DNA of 64,000 nucleotides from NCBI GenBank assembly GCA_016785225.1, contig JAFBJZ010000438.1, positions 372,001-436,000 on the forward strand, given 5' to 3'. A model generated the notes under the pieces. It was not told the DNA's origin. It ran no database searches and saw only the letters and a program-made list of their open reading frames with translations. The stretch comes from Psettodes erumei (taxonomy: Eukaryota; Chordata; Actinopteri; Pleuronectiformes; Psettodidae). This document shows positions 23,131 through 34,439 of the stretch, piece by piece (positions within the stretch are counted from its first letter, which is position 1; every line of letters starts with the position of its first letter). The position numbers were made by a program, and so were the translations under genes.

Positions 23131-23180
23131 AGTGTGGAAAAAGTGAAGGGGCCTGAATACTTTGAGATGTCACTTACTGT
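23131..23180. mobile_element. Tc1-type terminal inverted repeat fragment
   Basis: AGTGTGGAAAAAGTGAAGGG followed by GCCTGAATACTTT is the inverted form of the end sequence of the same broad Tc1 group whose body lies at 20.05-21.07 kb. It faces the 20,053 end. It could be the displaced second end of that element or a separate fragment. Confidence 0.55.
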
Positions 23181-23189
23181 ACATCTTAG

Positions 23190-24540
23190 GCAGCCACTGA
23201 GAAAAATGACAGTGTATACAAAACACAGGAAAACTGCTTAGATAAAGAGGAAGTTGAAACCTACCGACATGGATTTGACAGACTTACAGTGTATATACAG
23301 TGGGTGGGGGGATGACAACTACTGCCAGTTGGTGTCCAACCTTGTATATGTCCCCTGTGTTTCAGAGCTTGCAGTGGTGTTTCACTTCCTCCAAAACTCA
23401 TTTTTTCTACATTAATCTGCCTAATCCCTGTAGTCTTGATGAAAGGATATTTATTGAATGTATTTGAACAGTGTATAGACATTGGCAGAGAAACCACAAA
23501 AGTGCACTCTGACTGGCCAACATCACCTGCTTGCCAGTTCAAAGGAAGTAAACCTGCTGACTGGGCACTTCAGATACTCCAAACAAGTTTAAATTAAGTG
23601 TGGACGGTTTCTTCAGTGGTCAGGCAGAAGCAAATCCAGCTGTGGCATTGTTTTTTTCTCTACTGATCTTAAGGTGCCTAAGAAAATATAGACACAGTTG
23701 GAAATAGCATTAATTTTAATCCTAAAGCTGAACAAATCAATGTTTATGAGAACTATATATTAATTGTTTGATTCACAGTGAATTTTCACCCGTCTCTGAA
23801 GTTCTTCTGAACTCTTGAGAGTGTTTGTGTCTTTTCAACTGCTCTTTGAGCACTCTACCTGTCCAGCTCCAACAGAAAAAAGGGTCAAAAACAGGGCCAA
23901 AAGGATTCAGTGCATACACTGATCAATCGATCATCAAATAATGCAGCTTTCGCTGTCATCATTTCAAACCACATTATCGCATTTAGATCTTTTTTCAGCA
24001 ATTTCTATTCAATGTTTTTCCATGCCCCTTCATACTGTAATTTTACTTGTTAGTGGCAAAGTCTTATGTGGGATAAAGTCAGCATATTTCATGTAATGTA
24101 GGAGACAGCCAGTCTTAAAAAACAATCTTTCATCTTATTTATTGAAACAATGTGACAGGATGCAGTTTTCCTTTTTTTTTGGTTGTTCTTTAAACAGTTA
24201 CATCGGTTGCAGCTCTTTTTGGAGTAGCTGCTCAGAGCATGTTTCAGGGTCATGTCTTTTTAGTGGAACTGTTTGTTAAAACACAGCTGCAGTTACCAAC
24301 GGCAACCGCAGGTGTCAGCAGACTAACCCAAACTGAAATCTGAAGCAAGTTTTGTTGAACTAAAAAAAACATATCAGATCCTTGCTGTGTATGAACAAAA
24401 GACAAATTTGATTAGGGGCTGGGGCTGAGCAGGGGCACATTGCATACCTTGACCTCAGTTGATCTTGTACTTTTAATTATGTGAGTCCTTATCTATTCTC
24501 CCCTTGCACGGAAAGTTTGGCATCTTATTTTAAGAATTTT
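23190..24540. other. Non-coding stretch, nothing recognised
   Basis: No repeat or gene identified. There are short T and A runs only. The 93-codon minus-strand frame at 23261-23542 has no recognisable domain or splice context. Confidence 0.4.
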
Positions 24541-24559
24541 CCACACTGACCAAATATCT

Positions 24560-24930
24560 GGGCATCCATCAGTCATTGCTTACGGGGATTGGGCACGTGA
24601 GACACAGGCGTCCACAAGCAGCCTGTGTAGCAATTAACATTACCAGTACAGTTCAGAGATCAACCCCAGTCGGAGGCTGCCACGAGACAACAGGAAGCAG
24701 CATTCAATATTATCTTAACAGCAGCGACGCATTCGTCGGTGAGCACTTCTGAGCTTTATCAGCCGGTGGATGGTGTGAGTGATAGAGCATCATTGTGGTG
24801 GGTGTGACAGAGTAGGCAGCAACCCGGCTCATGTAACTTCCTGGTTATGAATAGCCTCTGCGGAAAGGTCAATGCCATGACAACCCCGTGATGGATGTCA
24901 CCGACGTCCAATTAAATTCTTCTTCTAAAA
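24560..24930. promoter_or_regulatory. Candidate regulatory element (E-box and homeodomain-type motifs)
   Basis: A 370-bp repeat-free block with CACGTG at 24594-24599, CAATTAA at 24631-24637 and AATTAA at 24910-24915, with CpG-containing words (cagcgacgcattcgtcgg, accgacgtcc) between. The texture is unlike the AT-rich flanks, and a poly-A run at about 24929 marks one edge. Regulatory function is an inference. Confidence 0.3.
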
Positions 24931-26228
24931 AAAAAAAAGGCATTTCGGAGGCACTTGTGTGTGCTTATTAAATATAAAACAGCTAAATCAAAAGTCGGAG
25001 GGTCTGCGCCTTCGTGTCTAAAGCCCACTAGGACGACCAGTAGCATTTTTATCCCTCAATTATTCATGCTTTTGATGAGGGGGTCAATAAGGGGAAGAGC
25101 ACTCGTTATGAATGTTTGGTACTAAGCACAAAGGTCACATCACAAAAACACACACAAGTACACATCTCTTTTTTTTTAGTAAGTCATTTCAAACTTTGGG
25201 TCCCTGCTCTTTTTTTGCCAGATAAATAGAAAAGCGCAAAGAACAATACTCCGTGTTTTGAAGAATGCAAATATTTGTCACCAGGTTGTCGAAGCTTTCT
25301 TCTTGGATTTATCTCTCTTTCTCGCTTGGTCTCCCTCTCTTACACGCATGCACACATACACACACATGCTCTCGTGTAAACACACAAGCTGCTTTGAGGA
25401 AACTGGGACAGACAGTCGAGCCATGAATAAGAGGATGCACATTTTAATTTGTGTATTATTTGGGCCTTTGAAAAATTCCAGCACACGTGGACGTGTGCGT
25501 CGCGATGACGCGTACATGCCTGCACACTCCGATCAGCCATGAAGCCTCCTGTTTCCTTCCTGCAGTCCAACAGTAAAAGTCCCTTTCACTTTTTATGCCT
25601 ACCTTTGGTTGAACTTATGCTTCTCTTTTTTTCCCCACACGTCTTGTGTATCCACTCTGAAATTATAGATGGGGATAATAATAATAATGTCATTTTGTAC
25701 CAGAATCTTAGTCATTACCTGCAGTAAAGTGCTTCTAATTGATACCACCAGAGAGATAATGATTGCAATGCCCTCCAGGAACATATTATTGCAATATTAA
25801 CCTTTGTATATACTTTTATGCAGAAGACTCTGGCACATTAAAGGATCTCTAAATCTTACTTGTGTGGTGTAATGCCATTACAAAAGAATGGATACTCGGA
25901 GGTGTGCCCTTTTACTGATTAAGTGTGTCCAGGGGTTTGCAGCCATCTCCAGGAAATGGATGACATGGAAGTGCAATTTCCAGTGTAGCTCTCTTTTCTT
26001 ACTGACTAAAGCTTTCTCTCTTTTACAGTCATCCCTCTGTAGTTGTGCGCTAGAAATAAGTTTTTTTGTTCTCAATCCTGTGCATTCATGTTTATTTGTT
26101 TCTTATGTACGTGCATAATAATAGGTGTTTGTATGACACTGTATCTTTGGCTGCATGCATGTCTGACTGTCATATCTGCTTGGTCATGGTTGTGAATATT
26201 TCTGCATGTAACATTTGACCGGCTGTTG

Positions 26229-26240
26229 TACCCCCCCCCC
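26229..26240. repeat. Poly-C run
   Basis: A run of about eleven C. Length is likely unstable. Confidence 0.7.
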
Positions 26241-26654
26241 ATGCTACCCTGAAACAAAACAGTATCCAAACCAGAGGCTATATTTGGACACAGCGCCTCC
26301 AGCACGATAATTGGCCCACACTGAGGCCATGATCCATGCCATCAACCACACTGCAACATTCCTCTCTTAATATCATCGCATCAAGTACTGTTGTATGTAT
26401 GTGAAATGTTGTGCCAGAGAGAAAGAATGTGTCTACTATGTGATTCCTCAGAACACTGTGGTTTATAGCTGTTAGATCTTAAAAAAAGAGGCAAGAAAGG
26501 CAGCAGCAGCAGTGAGCTGATATAGAGGATGAAATCCATGAGAAGATAGAGGGACCTTTTTTGGTTAAGAGATCTGCCCACAGCATCTGACCAGATCACT
26601 GCTAACAGAGGGCAAACGAAAACAAATTAATTCAGTGAGGGCTGCTGTTATATC

Positions 26655-26679
26655 TGTGTGTGTGTGTGTGTGTGTGTGT
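26655..26679. repeat. (TG)n microsatellite
   Basis: About 12 TG units. Confidence 0.9.
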
Positions 26680-27429
26680 ACCCGTGCATGGGCCTAACTC
26701 ATGACACAGTCCAAAACAGCTTCTTAAGACCTGGTGACACAGGACAGGAAATTGGGATATCTGAATACTCTCGGGAACTCTTGGCTTGGCCTCACGCAGA
26801 CTCCCGCCCCCGCACTCCACCCACCCAGCCGCTGTAGCAGGCTCCGGCCTCTGGTGGGCAATGCTCAGAGCACAGGGCTGGCCCTCGGAGGATAGCAGTG
26901 GTTTATGTAGTCTCGGTGAAAGAGGTCCATCTTCTTTCAGACCTTGCAGATGCATTTTGTGGCATTCAAATATGAAGTCATGATACAGTCAAGTGTGAAT
27001 TAAATTCATGCAGCATGAATGTAAGCATAAGGTTACAGTCCATAACTTGCCTAGTGTGGGGTTCAGCTCAGGTCCCTGTCATGGACAGAAAGCTGATAAA
27101 ATACAGCTGGTGGTGTATGGGTTAAAAAAACCAAATATGCCAACTTAAATTAGAGGACCTGCAGCCCCACACATACAACTTAAAAACTTTATTTTCCCGA
27201 AAATTCAATGAATTTTTGTTTGTATTTTAATGAATTAATTTTTATTTTTTGTGAACAGTCCCATTGAAAGTTGGTGCAATGGAATGTATGTATGTATGTT
27301 GAGCATATCATATTAAAACAGTCAAGAATAATATTCTGAAACAGTGTCTATACCACTAAGGAGGAAGAATGGCTGGAATTACTGTGAAATGTGAAAGGTG
27401 TAGCTTAGTGATGAACCCATAGATAATCA

Positions 27430-27660
27430 TCACCGTTCTTCTCAGCCTTCTGCAGCACAGTTAGCCATAATGATGAACATAGCAGCTAAAAAAGCTAAAT
27501 ACTCCCTCCAGGAGCTGGCGTAGACCAAAACAGAATCACAAAGGGAGTTAAAACTGAACTTGCATTCATCAGGAGACCAGAAGCAGAACTCCACATGAAT
27601 GATTAGGTTGCTCTGTCTCTGCTCAGTGTGTACACACATAAATGTTTGCTGACATTTTCA
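27430..27660 (+). mobile_element. Interspersed repeat 'A', copy 2
   Basis: Shares ordered words with 13790-13990, in particular 'agaccaaaacagaatcaca', ACTTGCATTCATCAGG and 'ctcagtgtgtacacac'. Upstream it also carries 'cacagttagccataatgatg' and 'aacatagcagctaaaaaagc', the 5' part of the family as I remember it. Copy 1 appears to begin later. It is non-coding. Confidence 0.65.
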
Positions 27661-28033
27661 CCATATCAATTTTATAAACTGATAATGTCAGTGTTTTATT
27701 TACAACAGAAACACCAGAAATGTAGGATTGCTTTTCAAACTGTTATAGATGTGTAACTTCAATGACACAAACTTGAAACAAGGTATGGAACCTCTATCTA
27801 CTGTTGGTAGGGTCAGGCCCACTCAGTTCATGAAGGCCTCATCTTTCTCAGCCGACTGACAGAGCACTGTTGCACTTCTCTCGGCGTTACCACAGTGTCA
27901 TATTCGCGGTTGTCCTCGCCAGCTTCAGTCATCCTAAGCTCACTTGAGCATATGTACCTGTTTCTTTTTTTGTTTTCCAAGGGTAGAAGATGGCCTGGAA
28001 AGATAGATAGCTGGCCAGGATTTTTTTGTTTGC

Positions 28034-28051
28034 GTGTGTGTGTGTGTGTGT
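28034..28051. repeat. Short (TG)n microsatellite
   Basis: About nine TG/CG units. Confidence 0.8.
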
Positions 28052-28479
28052 TTAGTATTCATCTCATAGTTGTAACACAAGGCCCACTTGTCCTTGACTG
28101 CTTGTTACAAATAACCCACATAATTCCCACAGGCTCAGAGATAATTCACTGATAATTTAAGGCACTGGTACTGTGTTGCATTTTCTCTCACACGCATGCA
28201 CACACAAAAAAAATCAGCACATTCCTTTGTTGTTTTTTCATTGTTTTCCCCCGCTGCTCCTGAGCTGACACTAACCTAGTAAAGCGTCTCTTTTGTTCTG
28301 GGTAATGGGAGACTGTTGCTGAAGTGTACGCAGAGGTTAGTGTGACTGAGCCCTTTTGTGGCGTGGCAGCACCTTGCACTTTATCTGCCGTTTAGCTCCT
28401 CTTTTCACCGCACAGCCACATTATCTGCTGATTTAAGGAAGTGCTGCTGAATCAGGTCAAGGTGGTGCTGGCAGTTGTA

Positions 28480-28830
28480 AAAAAAAAAAGGCTTAGAGTG
28501 CCAACACTCAGTGGCAAGCTTTTAAAAAAATGATTAAATTTACTCCGACACTGAAACCATTTTTACACTAATAATAACCTTGTATGAATGTAGCAATGAA
28601 TATCCTCTCTTAATGCAGTTTCCCAGAATCTACTGTATAGGAGGAATATTTTTGTATTGGGTCACCATAAAGAGATTAATTTTAGTGGTAGTCTTCCCAC
28701 CCAGCAGTCAATGTAATCTTACAGAGCATTAGAGAAAAAAAGGAAGATGAGGTGGAGGAGGAGGAGGAATGGACGGGAAAGAAGTGGGAAGACGAGGGAA
28801 GGAAAGGAGAGTGTGGGAGAAGACGTGGGG
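28480..28830. other. Purine-rich tract within unique DNA
   Basis: From about 28735 to 28840 the plus strand is almost entirely A and G (aggaagatgaggtggagg type words, then gggaagacgaggg). It ends in GGGGGGGCGGAG, just before the candidate element at 28.84 kb. Confidence 0.6.
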
Positions 28831-28834
28831 GGGC

Positions 28835-29060
28835 GGAGTAATCACGTGTGTCCGGCGGAGGTCACCACTGGTCTGCAGGTTCTAATTATGTGCTAATAGC
28901 CACTGAGGAGGTCATTTGGAGCCATTAGCCAGCGCCTGTAGGTAGTTAACGGCCCACAGCATAACCCAGCCTCCTTAATGTTCCCTCGGAGGCCGTTAGC
29001 GCTCTGTCACCAGCCAGCTAGCTGCCTCGTTACTGCGATTAGAAACCAATTGATAGGTAA
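28835..29060. promoter_or_regulatory. Candidate regulatory element (CACGTG, TAATTA, CAATTG)
   Basis: Repeat-free block with CACGTG at 28843-28848, TAATTA at 28883-28888 and CAATTG at 29047-29052, plus several 'agccattagcc' and 'ctaatagcc' style TAAT/ATTA words. CpG words (tccggcgg, ctcggaggccg, ttagcgc) set it apart from the flanks. It starts right after a 100-bp purine tract. Activity and conservation are untested. Confidence 0.32.
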
Positions 29061-29654
29061 TAGTAAAATATGATAGCACACTATCCAGGAAATATGGACT
29101 CTGGTGGAAAAGGTGAGAGGAACAGGAGATGGTGGACGGTGGTGCACAAGAGCCACTATGGAGGTAAAAAGTAGGTGTAGCTCTGAGGCTGAGGGTAATA
29201 GCTCACTAATAAACAGATTGGAAAGTTGATTCAAATGTGTAATGTAGACACCCCCCCCTAAAAAAAAGAAAAAAGAAAAAAAAGATGAGAGTGTTCTTGA
29301 GTTGTTACTGTGGGTGAGTTAAGTTCATGGTAGGATGCGTCCTTGTGAAGATGAAGAAGCAAAAAAGTCATGTTTCCTGTTGGGGTGTTGGCACTGATTG
29401 TTTTTATTTTTCAGAAAACTTAACCTTAAGTGCCAGTTCATGCAAGTGTTATTCCTCGATGATCTTTGAAAAATCCACGTTGCTGCTATAAGTAACTTTA
29501 CAATCTTTCAAGACTCTCCTAACAATCTGGATAAAAAAGGACTGCTTCACAGTTGAAGAGTTTAACAGTTTAACCCATATGTCATTGGTTGTTTTGCAGA
29601 ACACAAGCAATATCTTGCTACAATATTTTGGCCGAAAATGATTGGTTTGAATGA

Positions 29655-29690
29655 ATGAAAATGATTGATAGATTGATTGATTGATTGACT
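29655..29690. repeat. (GATT)n-like simple repeat
   Basis: About six imperfect GATT/GATA units. Short related words (caatattttggc at 29620, aaatattttggt at 29726) lie either side but are too short to call a repeat pair. Confidence 0.75.
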
Positions 29691-30659
29691 GCCTTAACAA
29701 CAGTGTGTACCAATGTGTTATCAAAATATTTTGGTCTGGGTTGTACAAACTGAAGAAGGAAACCCACCTTTGTTTGGATTTGGAAAATGCAGTTACAGTA
29801 CGTTCAGAACAGCAGCTTGTGTTGTTGAATGACCTTCTGGGTTTTTCAGATATTGCTGGGTGTTTATATTTTTTTGAAATTCAGATGCTCTATACTGGAA
29901 TCTGAATGCTATGGGAATGCACGCGAGGCCCAATCTGAAGGCCGAGTAACGATTTACGGTATGAACACGTGCATCGACACACACAGCAGTTCCTTCTCCC
30001 TTATGAAAAAAGAAATCAAATCAGTATGAAAACAAGGATATTCTAGACCTACTATGCAGAACATTGTTCTTAATCAATTAGAGTCAGATGTTTTCATTTA
30101 GATATATTTTATTTCTGCTCTGGGCAGACATCGATTCATATGATTTAGATTAAAATCACACTGGTTATCAGTCAATGGCAGTATACTTCCTGCTCCTCCA
30201 CATTCATCAAGCCCAGACAAGTTTGATCTTGAGTATACTCTCTGTCTTGGCGAATAAAGAAATGCAGCGCTCCCCCAAGAATTGCACGTTTGTCCGTTAT
30301 GAAATCTCCAGGCTGGGCTCTAAATATTTGCCCGTACTGTATTTGTGCAAGCGTTTCATTAACAATCAGAGCTGACAAACACGCACACCCGCTGACCCCA
30401 GTCACCGGGGGAGCGCCTGAGACAGTAGTGTGTATTTAGTGTGTATTTGTTGAAAATATAAATGCCTCACATGAAGGATTGATGTCACCAATAGGGGAGA
30501 TGATTGCAGTGGAAATGAATCTGGTGTGGTGAAGGTTTTCCGTGGCCAGGCTCCTGGCTCTTATTTAAGGCCCTGTCACAACTTGAAAGTATAATTGATA
30601 TAAATTCTAAAGTTTAATTTTTAAAGTTTACAGTCACAGAGGGTTCAGAGCCTCAGATT

Positions 30660-30960
30660 GTTTAAAATTGCACTCACTCCCTTTTCATTAAAGCGGGATC
30701 GTCTGAAAACATTTGTTCATCAAAGGGTTGCTACAAATTAGACTTCGAGAAACTCAATTTGAAGTAAAGAAAAGCATTTCTTTTCCTCTGGGGGGAAGCC
30801 AAAGTCTCGTCTTGTTTGCATTTAAATATAAGCCGGGCACAATATCTGGTTTTAAAGATGCAGTCATTATACAGACACAAACATGGGGACTTGCGCCGCA
30901 CTTCGCCATGTGCATACGCTCCCCCCTCGACTACATAATTTGATAGTTCCCTCTAACCCG
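30660..30960. promoter_or_regulatory. Candidate conserved non-coding element
   Basis: About 300 bp without simple repeats, carrying TCATTAAAGCGGGATCG, GTTTGCATTTAAAT (near-octamer) at about 30817 and CpG-containing edges (acttgcgccgcacttcgcc). The plus-strand frame at 30713-30943 has no family resemblance. The regulatory reading is inferred from texture and motif content. Confidence 0.25.
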
Positions 30961-31554
30961 GCACAATGCAGCGCTGTGAAAACACCACTATCGTGTTGCA
31001 CCCGTGCTCTTAGATTGTTGTGTCTACTTGCTAAAAGGTGAAATTAGTATTACGGCCTCAGAAGGAACAGGCGTACAGCGTTGTTCAACAAAGGGACCGC
31101 AGAGGGTTAAAGAGAGACAAGAGAGGCGGATAGAGACAGCCAGAGCGGTGGAATAACGTCTTAATCTATCTGAGAAGTGAACAGTGACTGGTCTGTTTTT
31201 GGAGCACGCTGTCTTGGATGACTCCCAAGCAGAGGGGCAGGGAGCAGAGCCATCTTCAGCTGCTAGTCACTAACATGGCAGTAATAAGGCAGTGATGACC
31301 CTCCCAGGACTGCCGGCCAACACTAGCCCTTCAGCACAAACACAGGCCTATGTACTTCAACAGATGAACAGCACAGCAACCAAATCTCTTCCTCTATGAG
31401 ATATATGTATATGTATTGACCAACCTGCTTACTTAGCAGTCTCCATTCTTTTTAAATGAAATGTATGCACTGAAAAGCACAGCAGGACAATTCCTTGGTT
31501 TAAATATGAATCACTACTACTGTTTTTTGTGCTAAACTGTCAGGATTGAAACAC

Positions 31555-31805
31555 GAAAGGCATGTGGAATGTCATTTGCCCAAGTGTAATCAGAGAGAGC
31601 AACACCACAGCCTGGAACCTACTCATCAAGGTTAGAAGCCTTAATGCAAATGGAGAAGTAAAACAGTACTCAGGGGTAAGGGAAATGAACGCGACACCAC
31701 TGCACCTGTTGCAGAGGCAAATGAATGCACTGACAAAGCATTTACTGTCTGTCTTTACAGTTTCCATCGCTGACATGCAGTGCTCAATAAAATCAAAAGA
31801 ATAAG
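31555..31805. promoter_or_regulatory. Candidate regulatory element with a perfect POU octamer
   Basis: Contains ATGCAAAT at 31644-31651 within TTAATGCAAATGG, so a TAAT core and an octamer overlap, as bound by POU/homeodomain proteins in vertebrate enhancers. Both strands remain open for about 80 codons here (plus 31562-31804, minus 31540-31776). That reflects a lack of stop triplets rather than recognisable coding. Confidence 0.28.
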
Positions 31806-32659
31806 AACATTATAAATGTGCTTTCTTGTAATTCTGTTTCACGCAGGAGCCAAAAGGACTTGAGGATTTGTTTGTTTTAATATGTTAAATGACAGGGAAA
31901 ATATCACCGTTAATCTCATTCATTTACATACTGTAGTTCATATAAAATCAGAATTTATATATATATATAAGCTTCATAATTTTTTTCCTTCGTTCATAGC
32001 CTTATGTTGCTGAAAGGAGTTTTGTACTACTCTCTCTGCATACGATTAATTCCAGCCACTGAGATGTGTGTGTCAGTCTGTACAATGCGACGGGCCATGC
32101 ATTTTTGCATGACTGCTTACATATAGTATATGGTGGCATGCCTGTGAGAGTACAACCCTCAGTGCCATGTATTGTTAGAAATTTGCATGCTTAAGTCCAT
32201 ATGGCAACTTCCTTTTGACCTGCTTTCCCATCCCTGATGCATTGTCAGGGCTGTCAGCCGATAAAGAATCACTTGACTTGCTATAACAAGTTCAAAAGGA
32301 GCTGATGACGCGCTGTTGATCCATGGAGAATCGGCAAAAGGAACACCCCTACTGCTCCGCTGCTATCACTCCCATAGAGATAGCAATATTATTGATGGGG
32401 AATGGTTATGCTAATTTCTTTAGGGGAGGATTTTTTCTTTCTTTCTTTTTTTGGAAAATGCTCAAATAAAAAAAGAAGGAAAGAAAAAAGAAATTCATAT
32501 GCATCAAACTGAATTCCATATAACCATTTAAAGGAGCAGCATGAGAATCAGATTTTCATAGTGCATAATGAATGTGGAGTATCTTTTAAAGAGGAAGATA
32601 TGTTTTGTCTGGGAAGGGGAAGAAAGCAGATATTTAGGCTATCTATTAATGTCTCACAG

Positions 32660-32660
<1 letters not shown>

Positions 32661-32722
<62 letters not shown>
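32661..32722. repeat. (AC)31 microsatellite
   Basis: Sixty-two bases of uninterrupted AC, the longest pure dinucleotide run seen in the window. It should be highly polymorphic. Alternating purine-pyrimidine DNA of this length can adopt left-handed Z form. Confidence 0.97.
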
Positions 32723-32723
<1 letters not shown>

Positions 32724-33007
32724 AGTGTGAAAATATCTTTTCAAACGTGGAACTATTTAACTATCATTAGACTAAAAAATAGTGACAGGTGTCTTAATAT
32801 AGCTGGAAATAATTAGGACTTTATATGTGAAAAATATTAAAAGAAAAGATGAATAAATATTTTCTCTAAGCAGAAGTTTTGATGATGATAAAGTTTTATG
32901 AATAGACTGGAATAAAAATCGTAAATGTTAAAAAAATTGTAATAGTTGCAATTTACTGTGAAGTGAGATACAGTGTCTTGCTCTATCAGAGTGACCATTA
33001 TTTACGC

Positions 33008-33008
<1 letters not shown>

Positions 33009-33049
<41 letters not shown>
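33009..33049. repeat. (TC)20 microsatellite
   Basis: About 40 bases of pure TC, a homopurine-homopyrimidine mirror repeat able to form triplex (H-DNA). It lies 45 bp before a G-quadruplex-type run and about 1 kb upstream of the presumed first-exon region. Confidence 0.95.
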
Positions 33050-33050
<1 letters not shown>

Positions 33051-33093
33051 TGACACATACAGCATGACACCAGCTACTTGGTTGTGAGTGTGA

Positions 33094-33119
33094 TGGGGTG
33101 GGGGGGTGGGGGGGTGGGC
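33094..33119 (+). other. G-quadruplex-forming G tracts
   Basis: GGGG-T-GGGGGGG-T-GGGGGGG-T-GGG: four G runs separated by single T loops, the most stable type of intramolecular quadruplex pattern. It lies between the TC tract and the CpG-bearing promoter-like segment. Folding is predicted from pattern only. Confidence 0.75.
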
Positions 33120-33297
33120 AGGGGTACGCGGAGGGCTGTTATGAATATGACCCCGAGATATTCCATTGTGGGCCCATGTCCGGTTCTGAGCACATCTGAT
33201 AGTATCTCAGTCGGTGGCATTAATGTGTCTCTCGGTTCGACATTTTGAATAATCGGGGGCTGTCTGCCGTCATCCTGCCACTAGCTGTCAGCAGCAC

Positions 33298-33323
33298 CGT
33301 CTGTCTGTCTGTCTGTCTGTCCG
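33298..33323. repeat. (CTGT)n microsatellite
   Basis: About six CTGT units ending in CCGTC. Confidence 0.9.
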
Positions 33324-33397
33324 TCTTATCACACTCCTCTACCCATGCACTTACGTTATAGACAACAAGCAGCCCGTGCAAGAGAGAGCTTTATACT

Positions 33398-33432
33398 TTA
33401 TTATTATTATTATTATTACTATTATTATTATC
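33398..33432. repeat. (TTA)n microsatellite
   Basis: About eleven TTA/ATT units with one interruption (ATTACTATT). Clean unique sequence follows. Confidence 0.9.
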
Positions 33433-34100
33433 AAACCGTTCCCATAATTACCCCATAATCATTATATAATCCTGTAACAAAGCTTCTATTGAAGCCCTGT
33501 CTTTTGTCGACGCCGGGACACTGAATCTATAATTGCATTATTTAGTTTCTTCCACCCCCCTATAGAAGCATTATATATCAAAACCCTCCAGCAAGGCAGA
33601 TTTCAGTCGCAACAAACAGTTCGGCCTATGCGGGACGTCTTTTCTGTCGTAGGTGTCCCCCACCCCCCCTTTTTTAACGCATCGCAAAAAGTTGTGCCAA
33701 CTTCAAGTTTATAGGACTCCTGTTGGAAATATCAGGAATACAGAAGAGAGGGAGAAAAAAGTATTTGCTTCTTTTGGAGAAAGACTGGGTGCTTTCAAAA
33801 AATCTTCAGAGCGCTGAGGAGAAACGCATCCATTCACAAATTGGAGCAGTCATATCACTGATATACAATATTTTCAAATAATTACGTTCGTTCTCTATTG
33901 CGCTCCAAGACAGAAAGAATAAATCGCCAATAGACTGAAAGAGAGAGAGAGAGGAGAAAAAACAGGGCAAAAGCGAGTTCCTGTGGAGCGACTTTGCGTT
34001 TGTGTGCTCGGGGATTGGCAACACAACGGGGCTTATTTACATTAAATACGCCACAAGGTTACAGTGCAGATAGATGAGCGTCATTTTTTATCACTCATTA
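33433..34100 (+). promoter_or_regulatory. Candidate promoter region of a plus-strand gene
   Basis: Unique sequence with rising CpG content between a cluster of simple repeats (33.0-33.43 kb) and two exon-like segments with splice donors. It includes ATCATTATATAATCCTG, a homeodomain-rich run (CTATAATTGCATTATTTAG near 33527) and pyrimidine-rich stretches. No single convincing TATA box could be tied to a start site, as is usual for CpG-type vertebrate promoters. The orientation is taken from the two downstream plus-strand donors. The gene is not identified. Confidence 0.35.
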
Positions 34101-34220
34101 CTTCTCTTAAGCGGTGACTGACGCTCGGGACGCACGGGAGGCATCACTCATTCTCATCCTGGAGTTTTTTCTCTTTTCTTTTAAAGCGAGGGACGAGGAT
34201 AAAGACACTTCACTTTTAAA
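34101..34220 (+). other. Possible non-coding exon segment ending at splice donor AAAG|GTAATG
   Basis: CpG-containing sequence (gcggtgactgacgctcggga, gcgagggacgagg) followed by CTTTTAAAG|GTAATG with the exon boundary at 34220/34221. The donor matches the AG|GTAA consensus well. The upstream boundary cannot be set. It may be an alternative to, or upstream of, the stronger donor at 35028. Confidence 0.25.
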
Positions 34221-34439
34221 GGTAATGCATTCTACTTTTTGGAGTAAATTTGCGACCCGGGTGCCTTTACGCAGAGGGACTGTTATCCCAGCCAACGCTC
34301 AGCGCACGGTGGCTGAGCGGCGAAGGCAGGCTGTGTGTGCGAATTGTTATGTACATTTTCCTTTTTAAATAAAACAGGGTTTGTGGACAGGTTCAAGGTC
34401 AGAAACAAAATAAGGTGGTCGGGAATCACCCCGCCACCT

